Notes under the pieces: generated by a model | Database searches by the model: none | What the model was told of the DNA's origin: nothing | What the model saw: the letters and a program-made list of their open reading frames with translations, nothing else | Position numbers and translations under genes: made by a program | Assembly: GCA_910586835.1 (NCBI GenBank) | Contig: CAJUJU010000017.1 | Location: 1 to 60,592 of the forward strand | Direction: 5' to 3' | Source: an uncultured Acetatifactor sp. | Lineage (GTDB): Bacteria > Bacillota > Clostridia > Lachnospirales > Lachnospiraceae | Length of the DNA: 60,592 nt | Shown here: one piece after another, positions 8,645-17,883 of the stretch | Layout: each line of letters starts with the position of its first letter | Position numbering within the stretch: position 1 is the first letter of the stretch

Positions 8645-9904
8645 TCAGCGCCGGGGCAGCTCCATTAAGGTGCCGTCCGGGTTGTAATAAGTGCCGTCGA
8701 CGACCTGGCCGTTCTCGTTATACTGCCATATAATATAACAGTCCATCGTGCCGTCCGCGTGATACACCGTGCTCTTTACGGCGCCCTCGCTGTCACGGCT
8801 GCCTTCCTCATACTCGACTATCGTATACTCTTTCACGCTTCCGTCACCGTTGCAGGTAGTCTCCCTGACACGGTTGCCCTGCTCGTCGAATTCGCGTATA
8901 TAAATTTTTTCTATGCTGCCGTCCGAGTTGATGGTCGTCTCCCTGATCCGTCTGTCCTCCTCGTCATATTCATACTCATATCCCCAGCGGTTTCCGTTGT
9001 TGTCATACATATATTCATTCAGCTTGTTGCCTCTGCTGTCATACTCCTGCGACCCCGTCATGACCCCGCCGTCACGATAGCTTACGCTCTTGAGCGGATT
9101 GCCCTCGCCATCGTACTCATTTTCAAAGATATCCCCGTTGCTGTAATACCGGATTTCCCTCCGCAGGGTTCCGTTTTCATCATACTCGCTCACCTGCTCC
9201 GGCTCGCCGTTTTCATCATAGCGGGTAATCTTCTCACGCCCCGTATCTGCATCATGCTCCCGGATCTCCCAATAATCCAAGGTTCCGTCCCAGTTGTAAA
9301 AAGTGACCTTCACAACGCCGTTTTCATAGGTATAGATCAGATATCGATACAGCGTACCGTCCTCATAATAAATGTTTTCTCTGACGGGGTTTCCATCCGT
9401 ATCGTACTCCGTCTTTCCGTAAGTGCCGTCCTCGTAATAGATTATGCCGTCCTCATCAGCCCCGTTTTCCAAAGAGGTATCTGCATCCGCACTGCCCGCA
9501 GAAGCCTCCGCCCCTTCCGCAGGTTCTCCGTCCTGCCACGGCATCCCATAGCTTTCCTTCACCTGCGCCAGTTGATCCGAAAGCGCCTCCGCCCCTGTCC
9601 GGCTGATACCTTCCTCCAGAACCTCTCTGGCCGCCTCGTAATCCTCCATCGCCACATAGACATCCGCCAGCGCGAGATAAGCGTCCTCGCACTTCGGGTC
9701 TATCTCGATGGCCTGCCGATATGCGGCTATGGCCTGCTCATAGTCCAGCTCGGACAAATATTTCTCCCCCAGGGCAAGCAGATCGGACAGCTTCTGATCC
9801 GTCCCACTTCCCGCCGCCACCAGAACCGCGACCAGCAGAACGCAGATCGCCGCCGTAATCCCCGCCGCCGCAAATATTCCTCTGTTTTTCTTCTTTTGCT
9901 TCAT
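8645..9904 (-). CDS. membrane-anchored TPR protein with YD-repeat-like C-terminus
   Basis: The protein has about 419 residues; the ATG at 9904 follows GGAGGTTCTT. A basic start, one membrane helix (AAAGITAAICVLLVAVLVAA) and a two-unit TPR (ALGEKYLSELDYEQAIAAYR...) lead into about 250 residues of repeats such as YYEDGTLYRYLIYTYENG, YDENGEPEQVSEYDENGTL and EYDSRGNKLNEYMYDNNGN. These resemble YD/RHS-type or YwqK-like beta-strand repeats. The repeats end with the protein; no toxin domain follows. It is probably exposed at the cell surface, next to the pilus genes. Confidence 0.75.
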   Translation of the reverse strand: MKQKKKNRGIFAAAGITAAICVLLVAVLVAAGSGTDQKLSDLLALGEKYLSELDYEQAIAAYRQAIEIDPKCEDAYLALADVYVAMEDYEAAREVLEEGISRTGAEALSDQLAQVKESYGMPWQDGEPAEGAEASAGSADADTSLENGADEDGIIYYEDGTYGKTEYDTDGNPVRENIYYEDGTLYRYLIYTYENGVVKVTFYNWDGTLDYWEIREHDADTGREKITRYDENGEPEQVSEYDENGTLRREIRYYSNGDIFENEYDGEGNPLKSVSYRDGGVMTGSQEYDSRGNKLNEYMYDNNGNRWGYEYEYDEEDRRIRETTINSDGSIEKIYIREFDEQGNRVRETTCNGDGSVKEYTIVEYEEGSRDSEGAVKSTVYHADGTMDCYIIWQYNENGQVVDGTYYNPDGTLMELPRR

Positions 9905-9954
9905 AAGAACCTCCATACCGCAGCTTCCTGCGACTCACAATCTCACGGAGCTTT

Positions 9955-10569
9955 TCACACCAATACCCCCACCAGCAAAAACGGCGCAAGCGGATACTCG
10001 GTCTTCAGCTCCGCCTTATGCCTGATCAGCTGCACCGCGCTGTACACCGCCGCGACGATAAGTCCCCTGAAAAAAATGTAAATGATACTCGGTACGCCCG
10101 CCAGAAAAGCGCACACACACAGCATCTTCAGATCCCCCAACCCCAGCTGATCCTTTTTCACCAGATGCACTGCGCCGAAAAAGAGCAGCACACACGCTGC
10201 CGCTGCAGCACCGCCCAGCAGATCATACCAGCTTCCGGTGAACACCTTGTAAAGCAAAAAGACAACGCCATACACTGCATGAAACAGATCCGGCAGCTGC
10301 TTATACCTGTAATCTACAATGCTCAGCGGGAGAAGATATCCCGCCAGCAGCAGCTGCACTCCGAGGATATAGCCCCACTTCTCTATCAGCCACATATAGT
10401 AGATTCCAACGATCAGCATGCCCACCGTCTCCAGCCAGAAAAAAAAGTTTTGATAAATTCCCTTTTTTTCAAATACCTGCAGCGCTTCCTTTTTCTGCAT
10501 CAGCAACAGCAAAAAGACATTCCCTGTTCCGATCCCAAGTCCCAACATTCCCGCCATTATATACCGCAT
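9955..10569 (-). CDS. prepilin peptidase, A24 family
   Basis: The protein has 204 residues, mostly hydrophobic with six to seven membrane spans. Both catalytic aspartate motifs are standard: IVDYRYKQLPD near residue 85 and LGLGDLKML near residue 145 (GxGDxK). This makes it the most likely enzyme for cleaving the Flp-type pilin and TadE-like leaders in this locus. The site AGGCAGGAGAG precedes the ATG. The methylation domain of classic PilD is missing, as is usual for Tad systems. It is co-directional with, and 188 bases after, a TadE-like gene. Confidence 0.85.
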   Translation of the reverse strand: MRYIMAGMLGLGIGTGNVFLLLLMQKKEALQVFEKKGIYQNFFFWLETVGMLIVGIYYMWLIEKWGYILGVQLLLAGYLLPLSIVDYRYKQLPDLFHAVYGVVFLLYKVFTGSWYDLLGGAAAAACVLLFFGAVHLVKKDQLGLGDLKMLCVCAFLAGVPSIIYIFFRGLIVAAVYSAVQLIRHKAELKTEYPLAPFLLVGVLV

Positions 10570-10757
10570 TCCGTCTCTCTCCTGCCTCGCCGGCTCCCTT
10601 TGACCCGTTTCCTCTGTTCCCGCGGCAATGAGTCATAGTTCCACAGGCCTGATCCCCGGAACCATGACCAATGCCTCGAGCGTCAAATACCCTGCTCTTT
10701 TGGGCAAACCTGCTGAAAAGACGACGTCTCATGCCCCGCCGCTTGCCATGGGGTATT

Positions 10758-11492
10758 TTACTTCTGCCGAATCCCTTGCGTCTCACCGCCGATCCATGGA
10801 TGAATCACCACAACCTGCCGCATGTCGATCCCGTCGGTAAAAAGAGAAAACATGCCCGACCGGTAGCGGTAGGTGGCGATCAGCACAATGTCCTGTGTCT
10901 CGTCGTCCATACAGACCCGATAACGGATTCCGCCGTCCAGCATGCTCCGGTTCACTTTCATCTCCGTCAGGTACTCGTCCACCGTATGTTCCACCAGCAT
11001 GGACATGCCGGTCTCCGCTCCGGAGGTCAACAGATAAGACACCACATCCTTTCCGCTAATGCTTCCCAGCGCCGAGGTCATTGTCTTCACCTGATCGCCC
11101 AGCTGCTTTCCCTTTGACAGAATGGAAGAAACCTTGTCAAAGGAAAAGTCCTGAAACAGCTCCCCTATATCTCCCGTCATATCCTGAAAGGTATCGACTA
11201 CCGGCCCCACAGTCGCCACATTTGCGTCAATTTGATTTGAATTTATGGTTTCGATCCCAACCGCCACATCCAGGGCATAGCCGTACTGGGACAGCGTCCT
11301 GCCTGCATTGTTCAGTCCCTGCTGGATTGCCAGCTGCAGATAGGATATATTCAGGAAGTTGATTATAAACAAAATTACCAGTATGTAGAGCGGAAGCACG
11401 ATCACCGCTTCCACCGTGATGGCCCCCCGCCGTCCTCTTTCAGAATCCGTCATTCCTGCTTTCCTGTTGTTCCTCTTCATGCTAACCCCCAT
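10758..11492 (-). CDS. TadE-like pseudopilin
   Basis: The protein has about 244 residues. After a short basic stretch comes GRRGAITVEAVIVLPLYILVILF, the TadE pattern: Gly, then a hydrophobic helix with Glu at +5/+6 of the processed form. The rest (about 190 residues) is a soluble ectodomain. TadE-family proteins are minor pseudopilins needed for Flp pilus assembly. The start is unclear among ATGs at 11492 and 11480; GGAGG lies 4 bases before the first. The 188 bases to the next gene hold no convincing coding sequence. Confidence 0.8.
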   Translation of the reverse strand: MGVSMKRNNRKAGMTDSERGRRGAITVEAVIVLPLYILVILFIINFLNISYLQLAIQQGLNNAGRTLSQYGYALDVAVGIETINSNQIDANVATVGPVVDTFQDMTGDIGELFQDFSFDKVSSILSKGKQLGDQVKTMTSALGSISGKDVVSYLLTSGAETGMSMLVEHTVDEYLTEMKVNRSMLDGGIRYRVCMDDETQDIVLIATYRYRSGMFSLFTDGIDMRQVVVIHPWIGGETQGIRQK

Positions 11493-11584
11493 GCCGCCTC
11501 CCGGCGGCACAAATCATCAATGGGAAGAACGCCGTATTTTCAGCGTTCTTTTGTTCTAGTCCGGATGTGTGATATGCTCCTCCG

Positions 11585-14518
11585 TCAGTAGGACAACGCG
11601 CTGTGCACCATAAACCGCATTCTTCCCTGCCGCTTCACGCCCTCCGGCAGAATGGCGTTGGTCATGAACAAATAGCGTATCTCGCACTCCATATCCGCCC
11701 ACACCGCCACGGCGCTGTCCTCCATCCTGAAACTCTCATTGCCTCCCTGAATCATGTTGGCCTGAATCAGGGACTGGATGCGCTCCACCTTGGTCTGCTG
11801 GTTCATCATCAGCAGGAAAATGCGCAGATAGTCCTCATAATTCAAAGTGATTCCGGTGGAATGGCCTGTATTGGCCACTTCACCAACGGGTATTTTCCCT
11901 TTGATACTCTCCTTGACCTTATCAGACAAATTGCCCACCTGTGTCTTCATGGTGCTCTCCGCCTTGTCAAAGGCCTTATCCATGGATTCGTTTACCACCT
12001 TTACGGCGTAATCCCTTCCCTCGCCGATGATCCCGTCGCTCCAGCCTGTCACTCTGCTCTGCACATTCCCCAAAGCCTCGTCGAACTTACCGTTCACCTC
12101 ATTCATGATGGCACTGCAGGCTGCGTCGCCTCCGCTGTTGGCCACAATCTGTCCTGTCAGCTCGTCCACCTTGCCGCCGGCAATGGACACCGCCTGGGAC
12201 ACTACCTGGTCTCGCGCGCCCGAAATACCGTTGAACACATCATAGATCGCCTCGTTGGCGGTGTCCTCAAGCTGGGTGTGGATATTGCTCAGGATGTCAG
12301 CCGCCTCGTTGGCCACCGTATCCGCAATGACGTCCACACATTTCCTGACTGCCCCCTCCACGCTGAGCTGCCAGTCTCCGCCCGTCTTAAAGAGCGGCAC
12401 CTCATCCCCGTTTTTCAGAGATACCACATCCAGGGCGGACTCCGCCAGGGCCCAGGCCACCAGAAGCACAATGGTCACAAGGGGAGCAAATGGGCCGGAG
12501 ATGGCGGAGGCAATGGCAGAGGCCTGATGCCGCTTGGCCGTGTCCGTAAAGATGGCCACCGTATTGAAGACAGAGCGGATTCCCAAAAGCTCCGCATCCA
12601 CCAGCAGCACGTTTGCGCTGGAATCCGTCCCACCGATCAGCAGGTATTCCACCCCTGCCATCGTGGCGATCTTCTCCGCGTCAAACCGCCTCTGCTGCAG
12701 ATCCGTCAGATCATCCGGCATATCCTTTGCCATCACCACATTGGGAAACACGGACATAATGTACTCGTTCACATAAATGTTGTCCCGCACTCCCTCCAGG
12801 GCACCCTCCAGCGCGGAGATCAGAGACAGCCCGGCATCCATGATCTCCGTGGCGTTATCTGTATTGACGTTATTCTCCAGCGCGAATTTCTGTTCTCCCA
12901 CGGAGGAGGCCGCATGGGTGTAGGCTACCGCCAGCTCCTCCGCGTTCAGGTCTTTCGGAGTGACTTTATTTTTCTCTTCCTCATCGGTATCTGGCTTATT
13001 GTCAATTTCCAGATCTCCGTTGATTACATCGATCTCTGCTTTATGGCACTTGTAAAAATAGCTGGTTTCACTCATCAGCGCCTGCAGATCTCCCTGCGCC
13101 TCCTGGAAATACCGGAACGCCGTCTCCCCCGCCCAGTTGCCGCCCTCGCCCGCGTCCAGAGCAGACTTTAAATCCAGCGGAGAACCGCCGTTCAGCCGAT
13201 GGTCGATCAGCCCGCTCACCGCCGTTTCAAAAGCAGACCAGTCTCCGCCGCTTCCCAGCGTCACCAGATCGTTGGTAAACTGCCTGGAGCTGAGGATCAA
13301 ATCGATATTTTTCAGGATCTCCCCACAGTTGCTCCTTGCAAGGGCGATCTCAGGCTCATAAACCGTTTTATACTGTTCGCTGTCGCTGTGGCGGCCAAGC
13401 TCCGCCTCCAGCTCGCCGATATAGACGTTATACTGATTGTTCACCGCCTCCACCCGATCACGCAGATCATTTGCCCTGTCGTGAAACGTTTTGGCATTTT
13501 GAAACATCGGATCCAGACTGTTCAGAAAATCTGTCTTCGCCGCCTCATAGTCGGTTCTCTGACGCTCTTTCACCTCTTCGGGGGTCTCATATACCGGTCT
13601 CTCTGTCTCTCCCGGCTCCTCTGCTTCGCCCGGCTCCTTCTTCTGTGCCGTATAATTGCCGATCTCTTCCAGTTTTTCGTCAAAAGGCTTCCCGAAAAGT
13701 TCATACAGGTCTGCCGCGTTTCCCGTATTGTAGTTTCCCTGGTCGTCCTTTTCCCCGGTCATCTGATAACTGCCGCCCGCCGTCTCCCCCTGCACCATGT
13801 CCTGCCGGAAGCTCTGGGAAACACACGGATTGTTGCAGAAGGCGATCATATCCTCGTTGAACCGGTTGATGTCCCGCATCAGCTGCTCGCTGGTTTCAAA
13901 GAGATCCTTGTGGCTGTTGGTGATGGAAATCTGATCCTTCGTTGCCACCAGCCTGTCCTTGATCTCCACGATCTCCCCCAGCTTGCCCAGAAAACCGTCC
14001 GCTCCTGCCACCATCTCTATGGGGGCACGGTACTTCATATAATCAACGATCTGATCTTCCACATAGTCCGTGCTGGCCAGGGTCACACTGCTTCCGGCAT
14101 CCTTGATTTCAATCCGAAAGTCATAATCATTGAAATACTGCGTATCCTCTCCCGACTGCCAGCTTCCTTCCAGAAGCCAGTTGGTCAGCCCCGTAGCATA
14201 CTCGTCATAGTTTATATCCGCCGTCTGCAGGGTGTGGGACACATAATCCTCCAGCACGCCGGCGATCTGCTCCTTCGTGACGCTTTCGGGATCCACCGCG
14301 AACAGTCCGTACAGATCATAGAGCATCTGATTGTAGTAGCTGAGTATGGACTCGTTTGCACTGTCTAAAGCGGATTCCGCCATCACTCTCGCCATTCGGT
14401 ATCTGCCCCCGTCCACCAGAAGTCCCGCTATCACATATGTGGCCACAAAAATCAGAATGAGGAATACGCTGATCGCCCCCTTTGCGCCTCTTTTCATATA
14501 AAATACATGCCGCATCAT
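11585..14518 (-). CDS. very large TadE/TadG-like protein (DUF5702 type)
   Basis: The protein has about 977 residues from the ATG at 14518; the region up to 14623 is open but has weaker start sites. The N-terminus KRGAKGAISVFLILIFVATYVIAGLLVDGGRYR is a TadE/TadG-type membrane helix, with ESALDSANESILSYYNQMLYDLYGLF right after it, a pattern I associate with DUF5702 proteins of Clostridia. A long alpha-helical ectodomain follows, with a second hydrophobic stretch (FAPLVTIVLLVAWALAESAL) near residue 700. It is far longer than normal TadE or TadG and may be a pilus-tip or scaffold component. The flanking genes are both TadE-like. Confidence 0.75.
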   Translation of the reverse strand: MMRHVFYMKRGAKGAISVFLILIFVATYVIAGLLVDGGRYRMARVMAESALDSANESILSYYNQMLYDLYGLFAVDPESVTKEQIAGVLEDYVSHTLQTADINYDEYATGLTNWLLEGSWQSGEDTQYFNDYDFRIEIKDAGSSVTLASTDYVEDQIVDYMKYRAPIEMVAGADGFLGKLGEIVEIKDRLVATKDQISITNSHKDLFETSEQLMRDINRFNEDMIAFCNNPCVSQSFRQDMVQGETAGGSYQMTGEKDDQGNYNTGNAADLYELFGKPFDEKLEEIGNYTAQKKEPGEAEEPGETERPVYETPEEVKERQRTDYEAAKTDFLNSLDPMFQNAKTFHDRANDLRDRVEAVNNQYNVYIGELEAELGRHSDSEQYKTVYEPEIALARSNCGEILKNIDLILSSRQFTNDLVTLGSGGDWSAFETAVSGLIDHRLNGGSPLDLKSALDAGEGGNWAGETAFRYFQEAQGDLQALMSETSYFYKCHKAEIDVINGDLEIDNKPDTDEEEKNKVTPKDLNAEELAVAYTHAASSVGEQKFALENNVNTDNATEIMDAGLSLISALEGALEGVRDNIYVNEYIMSVFPNVVMAKDMPDDLTDLQQRRFDAEKIATMAGVEYLLIGGTDSSANVLLVDAELLGIRSVFNTVAIFTDTAKRHQASAIASAISGPFAPLVTIVLLVAWALAESALDVVSLKNGDEVPLFKTGGDWQLSVEGAVRKCVDVIADTVANEAADILSNIHTQLEDTANEAIYDVFNGISGARDQVVSQAVSIAGGKVDELTGQIVANSGGDAACSAIMNEVNGKFDEALGNVQSRVTGWSDGIIGEGRDYAVKVVNESMDKAFDKAESTMKTQVGNLSDKVKESIKGKIPVGEVANTGHSTGITLNYEDYLRIFLLMMNQQTKVERIQSLIQANMIQGGNESFRMEDSAVAVWADMECEIRYLFMTNAILPEGVKRQGRMRFMVHSALSY

Positions 14519-14669
14519 TCTCTCTGTACCGTCTCCTTCTGCAGAACTGTCCTCTGTTTTTCTTTCCGGAAAACAGCTCTCCTTATCCCTGTCTGCCCAT
14601 CTCATAAGAGAGTGTGCATGCACCCTCTTGGGGCATTCAGATCAGGATTGTGAAATGCTCTTTTTCACA

Positions 14670-15281
14670 CTATTCGTTCGAAAACTCCCCCTGCAGCATA
14701 TCGTACAGCAGAGAGAAGGTTCTCATAAATTCCGTGGCATCCTGCTGAATCCCCTTCGCCGTCACCCTGTGCTCATCCGGGGAAGCCAGACCCAGCTTCT
14801 CATAGAGATATCCCAGAGGATTTTCATTCTTCCTGGTCACAGTCACTACAATATAATTCTGCAGAAGTCCGTGCTGACGCTGTACTTCCACCTCTGTCAC
14901 CGCCGTATCCTCCCCAAGGAGGTTCGGTGTTTTGTTCATTACCTTTGCCGCATAAATCTTCGCATTGTTCAGCTTTTTCTGCACGTCGCCGCTTCCGTTA
15001 AACAATTCCACCAGGCTCTGATAGGGATTGTGCTCCAGAAAACTGCTGTCCGTGATCCACTCCTTCGCCGTGTCTGTCTTGTTAAAAACGGCAGGCTCCC
15101 TTTCTCCCAGCGACTGCCAGTGGATCGCCGTCCTGCTGGCAACGCCCATGGCTTCCGCTGAAATCACCGCATTCTGATAATGCAGGATGCACAGCCTGAT
15201 GACAATCATAATGACGAATATGACTACCGGCAGTACGATAGTGGCCTCTGCTGTGAGAGAACCTTTTTTTCTGTTTTTCAT
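14670..15281 (-). CDS. TadE-like pseudopilin
   Basis: The protein has 203 residues with a start site CGGAGTAATCTTAC before the ATG. The leader MKNRKKGSLTAEATIVLPVVIF is a classic TadE leader: basic residues, Gly before the cleavage point, Glu in the helix, then a 20-residue hydrophobic segment. The remaining 160 residues are an exported domain. It is expected to be cut by one of the two A24 peptidases encoded downstream and to join the pilus base or fibre. Confidence 0.82.
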   Translation of the reverse strand: MKNRKKGSLTAEATIVLPVVIFVIMIVIRLCILHYQNAVISAEAMGVASRTAIHWQSLGEREPAVFNKTDTAKEWITDSSFLEHNPYQSLVELFNGSGDVQKKLNNAKIYAAKVMNKTPNLLGEDTAVTEVEVQRQHGLLQNYIVVTVTRKNENPLGYLYEKLGLASPDEHRVTAKGIQQDATEFMRTFSLLYDMLQGEFSNE

Positions 15282-15383
15282 GTAAGATTACTCCGTTCTG
15301 ATCCTGTCATTTTATCTGCTGCCCTGCAAATCCATGTACATCCGCCGGAAACTCTGAGAAAACGATGATTTCATCAACGTTCC

Positions 15384-16448
15384 TCAGGCGTGCCATACCT
15401 CAAACAGGTCGCCCTCCCCATCCAGGACGTAATCCTCCAGTTCATCTGTATAGTAGTGTACTGTTGTCCCGTCAGACCAGCCCGATGGTATAATGTCTTC
15501 TCTGGTGCTGTAGGTTACTTCCCGGTCGCCATATCCCACAGCCTCAAATCCGCCCTCGTGCCCATCCTCGTCTTCCTCCCCGTAATGGGGACAATAGAAC
15601 AGGTGGATATGCCAAAACGCTTCCCCGGTATCTAACGCTTCATCATCATAAGCCACCACCCCCAGCATCTTTCCGTCGCTGGTGTAAAGCCTGTATCCCG
15701 CTTCCCACTCCCAATATTTCCAGTCCACATCCTCATAGGGCCTGCACTTTTCCAAAAAGCCGTCGGAGTCTGCCGCTATTTCATTCCATATGTCATCATA
15801 CAAATCGTTCATCAGGCGTTCATAAAGACTGTCCACCCACTGAGTAAACTCCGCAGGCTGGCCTGCTGTCTGGTTATCCCCGGACTGGCCGCCGTTTCCT
15901 CCCTCCGGGGATTCCGCGCCGCCCGGATTCCCGTCCTCCGGCGTATCTCCTCCGCCTTCCTGAGACGACTGCTCCCCGTCACCCGGGGGCAAATACCCGT
16001 CTCCCCCCGGAGCTGCCCCGTCTGCGGCGTCCTGGCCTTCGCCCTCTCCGCCCATACCGGAAGCATTGTTGCCTCCCTGTGTCTGCTGCACTACCCCGCT
16101 GACCTCCTCCAGCTTATTCTGCAGGGTTTCGGAGCCAGTCTCCTCATACCCTGCCTCCAGCACGGCTGCTGCCTGCTCCGGTTCTCCCTTTGCCACATAC
16201 ACGTCCGCCAGGCCGAGATATGCCTCCTCGCACCTGGGATCTATCTCAATGGCTGCCCTGTAAGCCGCTATGGCCTGCTCGTAGTCCAGCTCCGTCAGGT
16301 ATTTCTCCCCCAGCCGCAGCTGCTCCTGCAGCCGCCTGCCGGAATTCCCGCCCGAAACCACCAGCACTGCCACCAGTAATATGCACAATGCGGCCACAGC
16401 CCCTGCTATCCATATCCATTTCGTGTCTCTCTTTTTATTTGTACTCAC
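15384..16448 (-). CDS. membrane-anchored TPR protein with distinct C-terminal domain
   Basis: The protein has 354 residues and starts with GTG (GGTGG at a short distance). One membrane helix (IAGAVAALCILLVAVLVVSGG), a two-unit TPR nearly identical to that at 8645-9904 (RLGEKYLTELDYEQAIAAYR..., YLGLADVYVA), a Gly/Pro/Asp-rich linker (residues 130-195) and a folded C-terminal domain of about 150 residues (QWVDSLYERLMNDLYDD, WKYWEWEAGYRLY, HLFYCPHYG) that I do not recognise. The gene lies between the pilin gene and a TadE-like gene. A surface role is likely; the exact function is unknown. Confidence 0.72.
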   Translation of the reverse strand: MSTNKKRDTKWIWIAGAVAALCILLVAVLVVSGGNSGRRLQEQLRLGEKYLTELDYEQAIAAYRAAIEIDPRCEEAYLGLADVYVAKGEPEQAAAVLEAGYEETGSETLQNKLEEVSGVVQQTQGGNNASGMGGEGEGQDAADGAAPGGDGYLPPGDGEQSSQEGGGDTPEDGNPGGAESPEGGNGGQSGDNQTAGQPAEFTQWVDSLYERLMNDLYDDIWNEIAADSDGFLEKCRPYEDVDWKYWEWEAGYRLYTSDGKMLGVVAYDDEALDTGEAFWHIHLFYCPHYGEEDEDGHEGGFEAVGYGDREVTYSTREDIIPSGWSDGTTVHYYTDELEDYVLDGEGDLFEVWHA

Positions 16449-16634
16449 TTATTCCACCCTTTTGTCCGTCTATGCCGGATATTGACTCCGTTTCTCACAC
16501 CGTCCGAGTGACTACGCCTGTACTTTCATGGCATTCCTGTCTGTGCTTTCACAATGTCCGGCCTGCTCTGTCAGAATATCCCTGTCTGCGCTTTCAGGAC
16601 TGCCGTCTGTTACCCCGGCAGCCCCTCACACATT

Positions 16635-16650
16635 GCCGCCCTTCGGCGGC
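16635..16650 (-). other. hairpin just after the pilin gene
   Basis: A perfect 6-bp GCCGCC/GGCGGC stem with a GAAG-type tetraloop on the minus strand lies 46 bases beyond the pilin stop. There is no following T-run, so it is more likely an RNA-stabilising or processing element than a full terminator. The rest of 16449-16695 shows no coding sequence. Confidence 0.4.
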
Positions 16651-16695
16651 TGTTTGCTTCTTAAAGCGTTTTTGTCTGCTTTACAAATTGCGTTC

Positions 16696-16896
16696 TCAGG
16701 TTCCTGTTCCGGGATCCGTAACGCTGGTTCCGCCGGTGGTCTCCTCACCGAACACGGATGCGATGGCGTTCTGCACAAAGCCGATAATGGCCTTTCTGAA
16801 AATCAGCGCAACGCAGACCAGTGCAGCGATGATCAAAATGATCTCCACCGTGCTCATTCCGTCTTCCTCCGCCCAGAATTCCTTCCACATACTCAT
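16696..16896 (-). CDS. Flp-type pilin (prepilin)
   Basis: The protein has 66 residues with the very good site AAGGAGGATGAAAG. The leader MSMWKEFWAEEDG is followed by MSTVEIILIIAALVCVALIF. Cleavage after Gly13 would place Glu at +5, as in type IVb/Flp pilins. The mature protein is then about 53 residues, typical of Flp pilins, with a short Gly/Thr-rich C-terminal tail. It sits between tadC and a TPR gene. It is the best candidate for the major fibre subunit. The strong ribosome site and a stable hairpin after the gene fit high expression. Confidence 0.82.
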   Translation of the reverse strand: MSMWKEFWAEEDGMSTVEIILIIAALVCVALIFRKAIIGFVQNAIASVFGEETTGGTSVTDPGTGT

Positions 16897-16920
16897 CTTT
16901 CATCCTCCTTCATGTACTTT

Positions 16921-17799
16921 TTATAATTGCATGCCCGAAACAGCAGGGGCTACTACAAGCAATATCACCGCGAAGAGCATCAGCATCATGGGAAACAGCA
17001 TCTTGGTAGACGCTTCCTCCGCCACCCGCAGCGCCATGGCCTTTCTGGCCGCCCACAGCTCGTCCCCGATCCCCTTCAGCGCGCTGGAGACGTCGGTTCC
17101 TCCCCTGTGGATATTCTGTATGATAATGGCGCAAAACCTTCTCATCTCCGCCATATTACAGCGAATGCTCATATAGTCAAAGGCGGCGTCCGCGGACTCC
17201 CCGGCGTCGATGATCGACATGGCGTGGGCAAGCTCCTGATACAGGATCCTGTCGCTGCGCATCTCCGTCGCAATCTTATACAGAGCTCCCTGAAGGTTCA
17301 GCCCCGCTCCTGTCAGAATCACGATCTTATTGACCAGCTCCGGCATATCCATGGCGATAGCGGTATGCCTTTTCTGCACCCTGTTCTCCAGATCCTTCAT
17401 GGTAAAAAACGGCAGAATGGCTCCCAGGCCCAATCCGATTACCAGCCCCACCGCAGGATCGTTTATGGCAAGGTTCACCATGGCCCCCAGCAGGAACGCA
17501 ATCATGGAGTAAGAGCAGGCCTGCGCCCAGTAGACTCTCAGATAAAACTCCGCATACTCCGGGTCGTACAGTTCCTTTAAAAACTTCCTGTTCTTCCTGT
17601 CAAACGCCGTATTGTACTGATACCTGATCAAATCCATCAGCGCAAAGCCCACCGGCAGGAAATCCCTCATGGGAAACTCCTTCTTATCCAACGGGGCGAG
17701 ATAATCCCGATATTTCTTTTTCCCTTTTTCATAAAGCAGCCCAAACGCTGCCACCACTGCAAACAGAATGACAACTGCAGATGTGCTGATCTCCTCCAT
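16921..17799 (-). CDS. tadC: TadC-like pilus assembly membrane protein
   Basis: The protein has about 292 residues from the ATG at 17799, which follows AGGAGACGAGGG; an upstream ATG at 17859 is less well placed. A T2SS-F/GspF-type fold is suggested by the membrane helices near residues 8-20, 100-130 and the C-terminus, and by the conserved stretch DMPELVNKIVILTGAGLNLQGAL and the later RRFCAIIIQNIHRGGTDVSSAL. It is the inner-membrane platform partner of TadB, and 25 bases separate it from the pilin gene. Together with CpaF it would drive fibre assembly. Confidence 0.85.
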   Translation of the reverse strand: MEEISTSAVVILFAVVAAFGLLYEKGKKKYRDYLAPLDKKEFPMRDFLPVGFALMDLIRYQYNTAFDRKNRKFLKELYDPEYAEFYLRVYWAQACSYSMIAFLLGAMVNLAINDPAVGLVIGLGLGAILPFFTMKDLENRVQKRHTAIAMDMPELVNKIVILTGAGLNLQGALYKIATEMRSDRILYQELAHAMSIIDAGESADAAFDYMSIRCNMAEMRRFCAIIIQNIHRGGTDVSSALKGIGDELWAARKAMALRVAEEASTKMLFPMMLMLFAVILLVVAPAVSGMQL

Positions 17800-17883
17800 C
17801 CCTCGTCTCCTCTTTCGCTTATCAATCACGGCAGCTCCGTCTTCCGCCGAGCCGCCCATCCTTCCTGTATTAAATCGGTCAGA

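Noticed and set aside
8645..9904. RHS/YD-type toxin delivery protein
   Set aside because: The YD-like repeats end with the protein; there is no RHS core motif, no C-terminal toxin domain and no immunity gene.
10570..10757. Possible small gene between the TadE-like gene and the prepilin peptidase
   Set aside because: The frame that covers it is rich in Arg/Gly/Cys without a domain, runs on into the peptidase gene and has no good start site.
16531..16594. Two copies of CCTGTCTGxGCTTTCA about 46 bases apart between the pilin and TPR genes
   Set aside because: Short and imperfect, only two copies, not placed near a promoter; no CRISPR-like regularity. Not enough for a call.
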